Shown: piece by piece, positions 51,160 through 60,899 of the stretch | Numbering within the stretch: the stretch's first letter is position 1 | How the letters are laid out: each line of letters opens with the position of its first letter | Assembly (NCBI RefSeq): GCF_000003815.2 | Contig: NC_049983.1 | Location: 23,579,639-23,643,638 of the forward strand | Direction: 5' to 3' | DNA length: 64,000 nt | From: Branchiostoma floridae | Taxonomy: Eukaryota; Chordata; Leptocardii; Amphioxiformes; Branchiostomatidae | The notes under the pieces: generated by a model | Database searches by the model: none | The model's input: only the letters and a program-made list of their open reading frames with translations | What the model was told of the DNA's origin: nothing | Position numbers and translations under genes: made by a program

Positions 51160-51565
51160 GACCGCGTAGCGCAGCGGGACCATGTTCGCCCCGTGACCGA
51201 GAGGTTGCGGGTTCGAATCCGCCTGCCGTGTTACCGATCTTGTGCCCTTGGGAAAGGCACTTTACACGGCTTTCCTCACTATACTCAGGTGAAAATGAGT
51301 ACCTACAGTAGCTTCGGCTCACGGTGATTTACATCATTCACCCGGACGGGAGACCTGGCGCATATGAAAGGGTATGTCACCCCGTAAGGGGCGGTATAAC
51401 CCCGTCGTGTGTAAACATGTGCGAACATGTGCGATCACGTCGACCGATGATGTATGTTCGTCTGTATCTCTGTGGATCTGCCGCTACCAGCCCAAAGCTG
51501 CCTAGGTAGATCCGTGTAATGAGTTGTATCATTGGCAAATAAATAAATAAATAAATAAATAAAGA
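51160..51565 (+). mobile_element. tRNA-derived SINE (copy 3) with LINE-like tail
   Basis: Best-preserved copy. It has A-box CGTAGCGCAGCGGGACC, B-box GCGGGTTCGAATCCGCC (about 51206), body GGGAAAGGCACTTTACACGG, and an AAAT-repeat end (51538-51562). Its last 90 bp (CTGCCTAGG...GTGTAATGAGTTGT...AAATAAATAAA) resemble the 3' end of the LINE at 36.35-37.06 kb. Confidence 0.85.
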
Positions 51566-51639
51566 GGCTAATCACAGTATAGGGGGCTTTTACCTGATAA
51601 AACTTCCAAATATGCTAGCTAGAAAATTAACGTTTTGAC

Positions 51640-52180
51640 ATTTCATCATCATCATCATCATCTCTCGACGTGATCACACATGTTCGCACATGTTTACACA
51701 CGACAGGGTTATACCACCCCTTATGGGGTGACATACCCTTTCGCTGGCTAATTACAAGACGGGGATGCGCCAGGTCTCCCGTCCGGGTGAATGATGTAAA
51801 TCACTGTGTGGCTGATACGGTATGGAGGTTCGGCAGGACTCCAACCGGGTGATTTGAAGTGAATCACCAACTCAAGACAGAAGGGTTTGCTCCATCTCAC
51901 ACCGCACCATCACACGTGTGGGGGTTCTTTAATGTGCATAGGGTGTGTTGACTATCCCCATACATGGGACCTCTATTTAACGTCCTATCCGAGGGACGGC
52001 CCTAGCCGAAGCTAGGTACTCATTTTCACCTGAGGAGAATGAGGAAAGCTGTGTAAAGTGCCTTTCTCAAGGGCACAAGATTGGTAACACGGCAGCTGGA
52101 TTCAAACCTGCAACCTCTCGGTCATGAGACGAACACACTGCCACTGTGTTATGCGGTCCTATGTTGCTAAGCGGTCCCAT
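51640..52180 (-). mobile_element. tRNA-derived SINE (copy 4), inverted relative to copy 3
   Basis: Reads from about 52180 (degraded A-box region) down through the B-box-like CAGGTTTGAATCCAGC and the shared body to a CATCATCATC run at 51645. It forms a head-out pair with copy 3 that can fold into a long hairpin in RNA. Confidence 0.8.
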
Positions 52181-52367
52181 GTTTGGGACTGCATCTGTTA
52201 CTGTAATCTGATTTACACCTAGAGCTGCATTACCAGACAGCCACCGAAATACCACCTTGGGTGTGAATAAAGCAATGGATGTGTAAGAAGAGTTTCTTTT
52301 TTTCACTAACATGTAATCTACATCTAGTTGAAAGCACATGTTAGTGCATCTAAGATTGCCCACTTAC

Positions 52368-53819
52368 CATTGAATACAGCCAGCACATAAAGCACTCAGA
52401 GTCACGCTTTTTAAGTTGGATCCCATGATTCCCATCCATCCATTCCAGAAGACACACTTGACTCCTGTCATTGTCAACTTGATTCCTGTCATTGTCCATC
52501 TTGATGACATTGCAGTCTTCCATGAAGATTTTGATGTTCCAGCGGAATGATTGGTGAGAGGTGACAGGTGATGCCACACTCCCCATGGAGCGGTACTGGG
52601 TAGGTGAGAGGAGAGGTGACAGGTGATGCCACACTCCCCATGGAGCGGTACTGGGTAGGTGAGAGGAGAGGTGACAGGTGATGCCACACTCCCCGTGGAG
52701 CGGTACTGGGCAGGTGAGAGGAGAGGTGACAGGTGATGCCACACTCCCCGTGGAACGGTAGGTGAGAGGAGAGGTGACAGGTGATGCCACACTCCCCATG
52801 GAGCGGTACTGGGTAGGTGAGAGGAGAGGTGACAGGTGATGCCACACTCCCCGTGGAACGGTAGGTGAGAGGAGAGGTGACAGGTGATGCCACACTCCCC
52901 ATGGAGCGGTACTGGGTAGGTGAGAGGAGAGGTGACAGGTGATGCCACACTCCCCGTGGAACGGTAGGTGAGAGGAGAGGTGACAGGTGATGCCACACTC
53001 CCCGTGGAACGGTAGGTGAGAGGAGAGGTGACAGGTGATGCCACACTCCCCATGGAGCGGTACTGGGTAGGTGAGAGGAGAGGTGACAGGTGATGCCACA
53101 CTCCCCGTGGAACGGTAGGTGAGAGGAGAGGTGACAGGTGATGCCACACTCCCCATGGAGCGGTACTGGGTAGGTGAGAGGAGAGGTGACAGGTGATGCC
53201 ACACTCCCCGTGGAACGGTAGGTGAGAGGAGAGGTGACAGGTGATGCCACACTCCCCATGGAGCGGTACTGGGTAGGTGAGAGGAGAGGTGACAGGTGAT
53301 GCCACACTCCCCGTGGAACGGTAGGTGAGAGGAGAGGTGACAGGTGATGCCACACTCCCCATGGAGCGGTACTGGGTAGGTGAGAGGAGAGGTGACAGGT
53401 GATGCCACACTCCCCGTGGAACAGTAGGTGAGAGGAGAGGTGACAGGTGATGCCACACTCCCCATGGAGCGGTACTGGGTAGGTGAGAGGAGAGGTGACA
53501 GGTGATGCCACACTCCCCATGGAGCGGTACTGGGTAGGTGAGAGGAGAGGTGACAGGTGATGCCACACTCCCCGTGGAGCGGTACTGGGTAGGTGAGAGG
53601 AGAGGTGACAGGTGATGCCACACTCCCCGTGGAGCGGTACTGGGCAGGTGAGAGGAGAGGTGACAGGTGATGCCACACTCCCCGTGGAGCCTGTGTTCCT
53701 CTGCACTACTGAAGTCCTGGTCATTGAAGTCCTGGTCGTCTGTAGTGGGCTCTGTGTCCTCCATCTTGGGTCGTGTGAGCTTCACAAACACACACTGGAG
53801 GTAGACAGATCCAGTTGTG
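52368..53819 (-). CDS. Candidate upstream exon carrying a minisatellite; frame interrupted
   Basis: The high-coordinate end has a strong acceptor (CTTCACTCTTCTGCAG) and reads TTGSVYLQCVFVKLTRPKME, then DTEPTTDDQDFNDQDFSSAE. The low-coordinate end reads SFRWNIKIFMEDCNVIKMDN, later VCLLEWMDGNHGIQLKKRDS and CFMCWLYSM, with a strong donor GTAAGTG in phase 0. Between them lies the 55/48-bp minisatellite, which is open in all three minus frames. The two unique ends are in different frames in this assembly. Either copy number or assembly error broke the frame, or translation starts inside the array (an in-frame ATG lies at 52584-52586), or a splice removes part of it. No domain is recognised. Confidence 0.5.
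52552..53692. repeat. 55/48-bp minisatellite, about 21 units
   Basis: The unit begins GGTGAGAGGAGAGGTGACAG and ends GGAGCGGTACTGGGTA (55 bp) or, in the short variant, GGAACGGTA (48 bp). Long and short units largely alternate in the middle, giving a higher-order period of about 103 bp. On the minus strand each long unit contains CACCTACCCAG, a good splice-acceptor-like word. Confidence 0.95.
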
Positions 53820-55072
53820 CTGCAGAAGAGTGAAGGACCATCAAGGTAGATTTTGTACTGTCATCTATACTGGGATCAACTTAGGAAGGAATATCAAACC
53901 CTATAGGTTCAAGTCAAATTTTGTTTGGCCATCTATATTGGGCTCAGAGTGTGACACTTACTCACTCACTTACACATCAAAATAACACAGCATGGAAGAC
54001 ACTTTGCTCTGCGTCCTCCATGTTGGGTTGTGTTATGTCTAATAACTTCCCACACATTAACAGTGGTGCAAAACAGGGAAAGGAAAAAATGAATCTTAAG
54101 TAGAGAGATTTAGACACTCAGGTCACCATGGCCAGAAGCTTGATAGGTGTAATATACATAATATATTGAACAAACTCCACGTGTGCCAAGTGCGCGGCAC
54201 AGTCAAAAATTTGAAAACTGGATTCAGACGTTGGAATTGCTATTTTTGGTTTGAGGACACCAAATTTTGTCAACTTCTGGTGCAATCCACATTGAAATGT
54301 GTATTTTCTCCAGTAGGTATGACATACATTGCACAATGTAGATATTAAAATACAAAACGGTGTATTATAAAAATTTATATTCCGCATCGCCCTCAGTCCC
54401 AGCCCACCTGCAGGTCGGAGCGCCCTCCGGCCTCCTACCCGTGGTCAGGCTGGTAACTCGGAAGATACAGAATACACCGTGTTGTAATCTTACACAAACC
54501 GACTGACGGAGGCCACCTGTATCATCGAGACAACTGTTTACAAGTCAGGACCTTCACCTTTGAGTTTGACCTGTGCATGAGCACTTGGACCCATGAATGA
54601 GCTTATAAAATAAAAGCCCTTTCACAGAGATCAGAATGCACGTGCGGCAGGGCTCGAAACCCAAAATTGGAGCTGTGTACCCAGTTTTTTCTGCGGGTGC
54701 ACATAATCTCTATCCCATCAAAATCTGCAAGCAAAAAATTCCAAATCCGCATCTCTAAGAGATTTGACTGCAAACAAATTACATAAAAGTACAGCCACAA
54801 TTTTGACTAATCTTGGTGACATTTATCAGTTAAGAACTGGTATTTTTGGGGTGAAAAAGTCAGAAGGAGAAAACTTTATCTTTGCCCCCCCACCCACGTA
54901 TAAACAAACTGACATGCCTAAAAGTAAAAACTAATTATAAGATACATAAGTTCCATACACTGTCATGCCAGTTTCATAACTATGGGTAGCCTTAACATAC
55001 GTTTCATTATCCCATCGGAAATTAACGACAACTTCAAACAGAACGGAATAATAAACTTCTGAATCAACATAC
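53820..55072. other. Intron, no recognised gene
   Basis: AT-rich, with a more GC-rich patch at 54380-54500. No supported exon or repeat structure. Confidence 0.5.
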
Positions 55073-55119
55073 CTGAAGTTTGTAAACTTTCCGTCTGGAA
55101 TAACCTCTGACCTTTCAGA
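55073..55119 (-). CDS. Candidate further upstream exon
   Basis: A 47-nt stretch between GAGTGGTACAG and GTATGT, phase 0 in and phase 2 out. It reads SERSEVIPDGKFTNF plus two bases. The phase fits the TTGSVYL frame of the next exon. Short and without domain, so tentative. Confidence 0.4.
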
Positions 55120-55235
55120 CTGTACCACTCAGGATGAGGGGGTAGATCAGACTACCAGTCACATGTTTTTGTAGAGAGCTCTGAGAAGCACTGCCGTCTA
55201 GCGATTAGTACAGGTATTGGCATTGAGCTATAGGT

Positions 55236-55930
55236 CTTTTTCTTCCCATAGACTTCTACAGTCAAACCTGTATTAGGGGCCACCTCTACAGAGGGGCCAC
55301 CTGTCCATAGTGGCCACTTTTTGTCGGTCCCTTGGGTATTTTATCTACAAGTTACCACCTCTATACAGAGGCCACCTGTCTATACAGTCAAACCTGTATT
55401 AGGGGCCACCTCTACAGAGGGGCCACCTGTCCATAGTGGCCACTTTTTGTCGGTCCCTTGGGTATTTTATCTACAAGTTACCACCTCTATACAGAGGCCA
55501 CCTGTCTATAGTGGCCAAATTTGTCCGGTCCCTTGAGTGGCCGCTATAGACAGGTTTGACTGTAGTGGCCAAATTTGTCCGGTCCCTTGAGTGGCCGCTA
55601 TAGACAGGTTTGACTGTATATTATAATACGTGTTTTACATGGTCGCTATATGAAATGTCAGCAGATTTTCCATTCTTTGTTGAGCATATCTAATCTAATC
55701 TAAATCTCAGTCAGGTTTTATCTTGATAAAACCCTTGGGAAATCCGACCTAGATCGCGGCTGCCAAATTTTGCCTACTACTTTCTATACAAACTTTCACC
55801 AATCTAACTCTTGAGATCAGTTTGGCTGGCTGAAAGGGAATTTCTCACCGCTAAAATCACGCGTCCATATCATGCAGCCGTTTATTTATTTTTTGGCTCG
55901 GATCTATTTTTAAATAATAGGAGTAATACA
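55236..55930. repeat. Dispersed repeat (second copy), interrupted by a MITE
   Basis: Matches 27.68-28.14 kb on both sides of the MITE at 55259-55616, which gives a direct filled-site/empty-site comparison. Confidence 0.7.
55259..55616. mobile_element. TA-flanked MITE with CAGTCAAACCTGT inverted ends
   Basis: Left end CAGTCAAACCTGTATT, right end GACAGGTTTGACTG, each bordered by TA (55257-55258 and 55617-55618). The interior has two tandem copies of a roughly 125-bp unit (GGGGCCACCTCTACAGAGGG) and two copies of a roughly 54-bp unit in the other orientation. TA duplication fits Tc1/mariner-like or ISL2EU-like DNA elements. Confidence 0.8.
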
Positions 55931-56009
55931 CGAATGAGACCTTAACTTTAATGTATTGATAAAAAAATCTATCAAACGGAAAAACGATATCTTCTTCATA
56001 TCCCTTAAA

Positions 56010-56038
56010 GTAACTCACTCACTCACTCACTCACTCAG
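56010..56038 (+). repeat. ACTC simple repeat
   Basis: A run of about seven ACTC units upstream of the small membrane-protein gene. No function is assigned. Confidence 0.7.
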
Positions 56039-56282
56039 GTCCGCATGCTCCGGGATGGAGCGTAGCGCCTGCACACACGGATCTCCACATAGGTCTGTTG
56101 AGGGGCAGCACCCAGGCGGTGGTAAGGTCGAGGCCGGCAGCTCTCGGGTCGTCCCTTAAAGAAAGGACGCAAATAATGATTCAAGCCAATCCTCTATGAA
56201 GTAGACATATCTGGGTGTTTGGCGAAACACGATCACGCGTCGTCATGGAAACAACCTGTCACAGAACGGTAGGATGAGACGC

Positions 56283-56296
56283 GTCGCCATGGCAAC
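56283..56296 (+). promoter_or_regulatory. RFX-type X-box
   Basis: GTCGCCATGGCAAC fits GTNRCC-N2-RGYAAC exactly. It lies about 105 bp upstream of the TATA box of the plus-strand gene. RFX factors bind such sites in ciliary and some immune promoters. A single motif is only suggestive. Confidence 0.5.
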
Positions 56297-56400
56297 CGCC
56301 CGTCAAAGTGCACGTTTAGACGAACAGGGGGCGTGGCTTGTTGACTCATGGGCGTGGTGTTTTTTAGTGTAAACGTCCTACCGGTCGTATTTGCCGTGGG

Positions 56401-56408
56401 TATATAAG
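56401..56408 (+). promoter_or_regulatory. TATA box of the small membrane-protein gene
   Basis: GGGTATATAAGAACC, 120 bp upstream of the ATG at 56521. Transcription would start around 56430, giving a 5' UTR of about 90 nt with no upstream ATG close to the start. Confidence 0.7.
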
Positions 56409-56520
56409 AACCATGCAAACTCTTCCCGGATACTGCCAGGTGAATCCACGCACAGCTGAAGGAACTACCGACCGAGTTTGCTGACAAACAGGACTACTCA
56501 CTCAGATAAGACGAGGAAAA

Positions 56521-59094
56521 ATGGCCTCTGCGTTGCGTTGTACCCACCCACTCCTTGTGATAGCAGCCCTGATGGTGCTGATCCAGCTGGCGTTCTCTAT
56601 GACTATCGGTGAGTTACAGTCCTCCTACGATAATTTGCGACATCACGTTAAAGGTACTCTCAGCATAGTCGTACAAAATTACATTTTCTTGTGACGGAGA
56701 GGGAAGCTTGCCATCCAGAACCTTGTCTACACTCGGTCCTGTAACATGTTTTGCCGTTTGTGACAATCGCAGGTGAGAATAGTCGCGGTCACGCGATCGA
56801 CAAAGGAGGATGACGATCGCCTGCATGGTGGTGGTGGTGGTGGGGGGTTGTTGGGGGGTTGTTGGGGGTCCAGAAAACGATTAACGCTGAATTCAGAAGC
56901 TTCCCCTACGTATTACGCTAACTCAAGGAAAGCAATTACGCCAAATTTGGACACCTTGCTACAAATTACGTAGATAGGTATTTGAAAGCCAACAGCTCTT
57001 TCTAGGTGTGGGAATTTGAATACCTTAGAAGGCAGAGACTTGGAAGCCAGGTAGATAACTTAATCGTATTAAGTGTTTTTTTTTCTTATTTTATTGGGAC
57101 TGCAAACAATGCATGTATATATAATTCAGTGTTTATAATAGTATGCAACGTCTTTTACACCAGGAACAGGTGAGATTATAATGATGAAACTGTGTAAAAA
57201 AAACACAAGAAAGTCGAGACGGAAAGAATACTGGCAAACGACCTCTAGGTCGTAATGGGACCGAGGCGATTCTCTCAGGGCATTGGGGCGTATCTTTTGT
57301 TCTGTATTACGCAAATTTTTTTGGCTCGGGACCAAGAGGTCTGAAATTCGAATCCTGCCGTGTCACCGACCTTCCGCCCTTGGGAAAGGCACTTAACACG
57401 GCTTTCCTTACTTTATCCTCGCAGAGGGTTTTGTTCAGTATTTGATTGAGACTGAGATTACTCAGGTGAAAATGAGTACCTAGCTTCGTCTAGGCCTATA
57501 GGCTATAGGGCCGTCCCTCGGATAGGACGTAAATGTAGGTGCCGTGTTTGGGGAGAAGCCACACCCCATGCACGTTAAAGAACCCACCACACGTGCGATA
57601 TGCGGTGGGCGATGGTGCAAATCATTCCTTCTAGAGTTGGTGATTCTCTACAAATCCCAATGACTCCAAGGAAGAATTGATAAGTGACATATCAGTCACT
57701 AATGGAGATCTGTATCAAACCAAATCAAACCAAGGTAATAATTGATTTGTATGTTAGACGATGTTTTCAGTTATTGCATTGTTCCAGTATGAGAATCAAT
57801 CTTACTTTTTTGATTGACGTTTTGTAAGCAATCATTATAATCATAATAACGCTGTTGAACATATCTATTCCAGCTCCTAACGGTACAACAACACCAGTAT
57901 GATAATCAATCTTACTCAGCGAAGGGCGAAGCTGATGTGTTACGCCGAAGGGCGGTTATATCGGCTATATAGATATAGATACAGATGCTTAATATCAAGC
58001 AATTAGTATAGTACGATAACGCTGTTAAACATATCTATTCCAGCTCCTAACGGTACAACAACGTCACCTCCTGTGTCGACTGCTCCTCCAAGTTCAGGTG
58101 GGTGTGTTGAACGTTTCTATCCTGACCCAGACACAAAAAATTGGCTTTTATTTCATTATTTCATAACTATTGAAACTGTCTACACAAATTAGCCGATGTT
58201 GTTTCCTGATATGGTTATCAAATGTATGATGATTGAATACTCTTATTAAGTAAACCTACAACCATAGTGTCATGTATCAGAGGTACATGTATATAGGGTC
58301 ACCGGGTTAATTACTAACATGGGATCAACTTAACTTGAAAGTTCATCTGTGTTGGTAGAAATCATTCATGAAATAGTTGAACTGTAATTTCTGACACAAA
58401 AATTGGACTCGCCCAAATTTTCGACTGCACAGCATCAGTCTTTGTCAAGGAATGAACAATCCACTGCTGTCGTGACGTCACGTTATGCAGATAGAACACG
58501 TGACTTCCTGCAACCTATGATCTACTGCTCACTGAGTCACGTGTTCTATGTTTTTGAAACTCTATTTTCCGTTCCTTTGTAGGACCTTCAGGCGCGCAAA
58601 TCGGAGGGATTATAGGAGGTCTGAGTGGCGTCATTGTCGTTATTATTGTTGTTGTTGTAACTTCGTCAAATTGGCATCGCAAGAAAAAAGGTGAGATCTT
58701 CTAAATTGACATTTTTATTCGCAAGTGTGTAATAAGGCCACAGTCATCACATATGCATGAGTCATTTATTGTATGTTAATTTTCTGTTTGTATGTCACAA
58801 TATGTACATGTAGCATTTCAATTTATGTAGTGCAGGGCCCCACTGCAAAGTAGTGTAAATCGCCAAGTGGGCCAAAATGGGTAAAAATGACAGAAATAAA
58901 TAAGTTTCAAATATATTGTTTAATTGCAGCCAGTAACAGTGAATATATGATGTTCGTAGATATTTACAGTGAATGTTTTTTGGCTGATTTTTGTCAAATA
59001 GAATCAATGCAAATAACCTCTACTATGCAAAATTGATTGATAAGTTTACTCTTTGATTGCAGCCGAGCGTGAGCGTGCAGCAGGGAAGTGCTGA
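56521..59094 (+). CDS. Small mucin-like type I membrane protein, 93 residues, four exons
   Basis: Exons 56521-56608, 58044-58097, 58583-58690 and 59063-59094, all joined in phase 1; total 282 nt including TGA. Exon 1 is a signal peptide (MASALRCTHPLLVIAALMVL, then IQLAFS). Exon 2 is a Thr/Ser/Pro ectodomain with one N-glycosylation site (APNGTTTSPPVSTAPPSS). Exon 3 is a transmembrane helix (IGGIIGGLSGVIVVIIVVVV) followed by a basic stop-transfer NWHRKKK. Exon 4 gives a charged cytosolic tail ending AGKC. Good splice sites at all introns. An ATTAAA poly(A)-type signal lies near 59900. The start context is ..GGAAAAATGG. The family is unknown; it could be a stalk or adaptor-like protein. It points toward the giant gene's upstream exons from the other strand and may lie in an intron of it or next to its promoter. 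Confidence 0.75.
57305..57690 (+). mobile_element. tRNA-derived SINE (copy 5), 5' truncated
   Basis: Starts within the tRNA-like head (B-box-like AAATTCGAATCCTGCC) and continues through the shared body (GGGAAAGGCACTTAACACGG, CGATATGCGGTGGGCGATGG). It lies in intron 1 of the small membrane-protein gene. Confidence 0.8.
57874..57896 (+). pseudogene. Duplicated start of exon 2 (decoy exon)
   Basis: The intron end ATATCTATTCCAG and the exon start CTCCTAACGGTACAACAAC occur here and again at 58031-58062. Here the copy breaks off at CCA|GTATGA after 23 nt, which would shift the frame. It looks like a partial tandem duplication of the acceptor region. Confidence 0.6.
58325..58520 (-). repeat. Dispersed repeat (solo terminal-repeat type)
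   Basis: Inverse of the repeats at 7.5-7.67 and 29.58-29.72 kb (AACTTGAAAGTTCATCTGTG, TTGTCAAGGAATGAACAATCC). It is in intron 2 of the small membrane-protein gene. Confidence 0.6.
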
Positions 59095-59931
59095 ACACCA
59101 TTGTTCGCCAGTGTCTGCAAGAAGAAGGCAGAGAATACGCGAATCACTGTAAACTGTATATACTAAGTAAATCACCTTTTAGATTGGCGTAATGTATAGG
59201 TAAAATGCAGTGTCCCCTGGTATTATCGAAATTACTGTTTATAGATAGTGGTTGTGATTGTCATTCAAATACCCATGATGTGTTTTTTCCTGTGATAGAA
59301 GGTTCTAGATATGTCACCTCATGGAGCAGGTCAAAACTCTAAGACAATGTATGTAAGCTTAAGATACTTAAAGGGCTTGTGATATATGTTCTATGTCTAC
59401 TGATGATTTGTACATACCTAATTCTCCTAGACCGTAGTCTATATGTTTGTAATTTGTTACACATGACAATGACAATGTGAGACATATGGCTATTCTTAGT
59501 GAAAACATGTTCGGGTTGACTTTTTTTGCCAGCAGTACTAGTGGACAAGGAAAGGTCCAACTTGTCATATAATCAGTAATTCTAGGTTCTTTGATATTGA
59601 GAGAGGTGATAAGTTTTTCCAACAGTGAACATGGCAGCATTGTGATGCAATTTGGTGACAATATTTAGTTTGAAACGCTCAATTCTTACATGATGTTTTT
59701 GTCAAAAACACGAAATATTTTTCCGAAGAACTTAAAGGAAGAGAGATGAAATGTCTTTTGTCGCCCAAAGTTGTTGATATAATTTATTTACAAATCGTGT
59801 AGTAGAGCAAAGCAGATATAGTGAATGTAGTCTGTTTACATTACCAACATCTATTCACTAATCAATTGCTTCCATTTTCTTTTGTGTACAGTGCATTGTA
59901 TTAAAGTTTGAAATATACTGCATATTGTATG

Positions 59932-60899
59932 ATATTGAAGTTTTTCCACTGTAGTACAACACAAATTATTCTCACCTCGAATTTTCAGTCGCTCTTCCGT
60001 CGACCTTCTTCAGGAGTGACGATTCAGTTACTCTGATCACGTGACTTAGAGACACGTGATTCGAGTAACGAATCATAAATGCCTGGCAGACGATATCGGC
60101 CCCCGTCTCTGTTGAGTGTCGGCTGATGTGCTCTTATGTAGATGGCCTCCTTTACCCCCCTCGCAAAGTAATCCGATTCGGTGTCCAATATTTGTACTTT
60201 GTCCAAGCTGATGAAATGTCCCGGTGACTCAATATGAATGTGTTGTGATACCTCCGACGAGGCCGAACTCTTTCTCCTGTGCTCCAAGAACCTAGTCTTG
60301 AGCGAGCGCTCAGTTTCCCCAATGTATGATTCTTGGCAGGGACCACGGGTATTTCTTCCCTGACACGGGATGTGGTATATCACGCCACACTTGTCCTCCT
60401 TCTTTGTTTTGTCTTTTGGTGCCACCAGTGACTGTCGTAGGGTTCGCGTAGGTCTAAAACAGGTTTGTATGTTGTGGCTCGCGAAAATCCTACGGAGGTC
60501 TTCCGAGACGCCCTTCACATAGGGCAGGACGACAAACCCTCTGTTGTTCTGGCGCGTGGCAGGGTTCGGGTTGTGGTCACGGGGAACAGTGGACCTGGGT
60601 GTCGTGGCTTTGTTTATAGCCCAAGACGGGTATCCACACTGCTTAAGTGCTTGTGTTATGTGTAATGTTTCTTTTTGTCTGTTGAGCGGGTCAGTGATGA
60701 TAGTATTGGTACGGTGTAAAAGTGTTCTGACTATATATCGTCTGCCAGGCATTTATGATTCGTTACTCGAATCACGTGTCTCTAAGTCACGTGATCAGAG
60801 TAACTGAATCGTCACTCCTGAAGAAGGTCGACGGAAGAGCGACTGAAAATTCGAGGTGAGAATAATTTGTGTTGTACTACAGTGGAAAAACTTCAATAT
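59932..60899 (-). mobile_element. Truncated Penelope-like element with long inverted terminal repeats
   Basis: Two 165-bp arms (59932-60096 and 60735-60899) are inverse complements and enclose the 3' part of a Penelope-like coding region. Inverted pseudo-LTRs are characteristic of this class. Each arm contains CCTGAAGA ... GTCG ... CGACTGAAA, reminiscent of hammerhead ribozyme core boxes. Confidence 0.8.
60024..60752 (-). CDS. Penelope-like polymerase C-terminus with GIY-YIG endonuclease
   Basis: About 242 codons without interruption, but the RT core is absent. The linker region (YPSWAINKATT, later GFVVLPYVKGVSEDLRRIFA) and the GIY-YIG domain CGVIYHIPC..., YIGETERSLKTRFLEHRRKS are typical of Penelope-like elements. 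The catalytic Tyr, Arg and a downstream Glu (GVKEAIYI) are present. The reading frame runs into the inverted repeat. Confidence 0.85.
   Translation of the reverse strand: MPGRRYIVRTLLHRTNTIITDPLNRQKETLHITQALKQCGYPSWAINKATTPRSTVPRDHNPNPATRQNNRGFVVLPYVKGVSEDLRRIFASHNIQTCFRPTRTLRQSLVAPKDKTKKEDKCGVIYHIPCQGRNTRGPCQESYIGETERSLKTRFLEHRRKSSASSEVSQHIHIESPGHFISLDKVQILDTESDYFARGVKEAIYIRAHQPTLNRDGGRYRLPGIYDSLLESRVSKSRDQSN

Noticed and set aside
51171-51245. Possible tRNA gene (A and B boxes, GGTTCGAATCC)
   Set aside because: The cloverleaf does not close and the same head is followed by a shared 300-bp body in five places, so it is a SINE head.
52350-53791. Three overlapping minus-strand proteins of 410-475 residues made of VASPVTSPLTY-type repeats
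   Set aside because: All three frames are open only because the minisatellite unit lacks stops. At most one frame is used, and the array interior is not evidence for protein by itself.
53921-55128. Several 60-90-residue open frames
   Set aside because: No splice context, no domain and AT-rich composition. Only the 47-nt stretch at 55073-55119 fits neighbouring phases and was kept, with low confidence.
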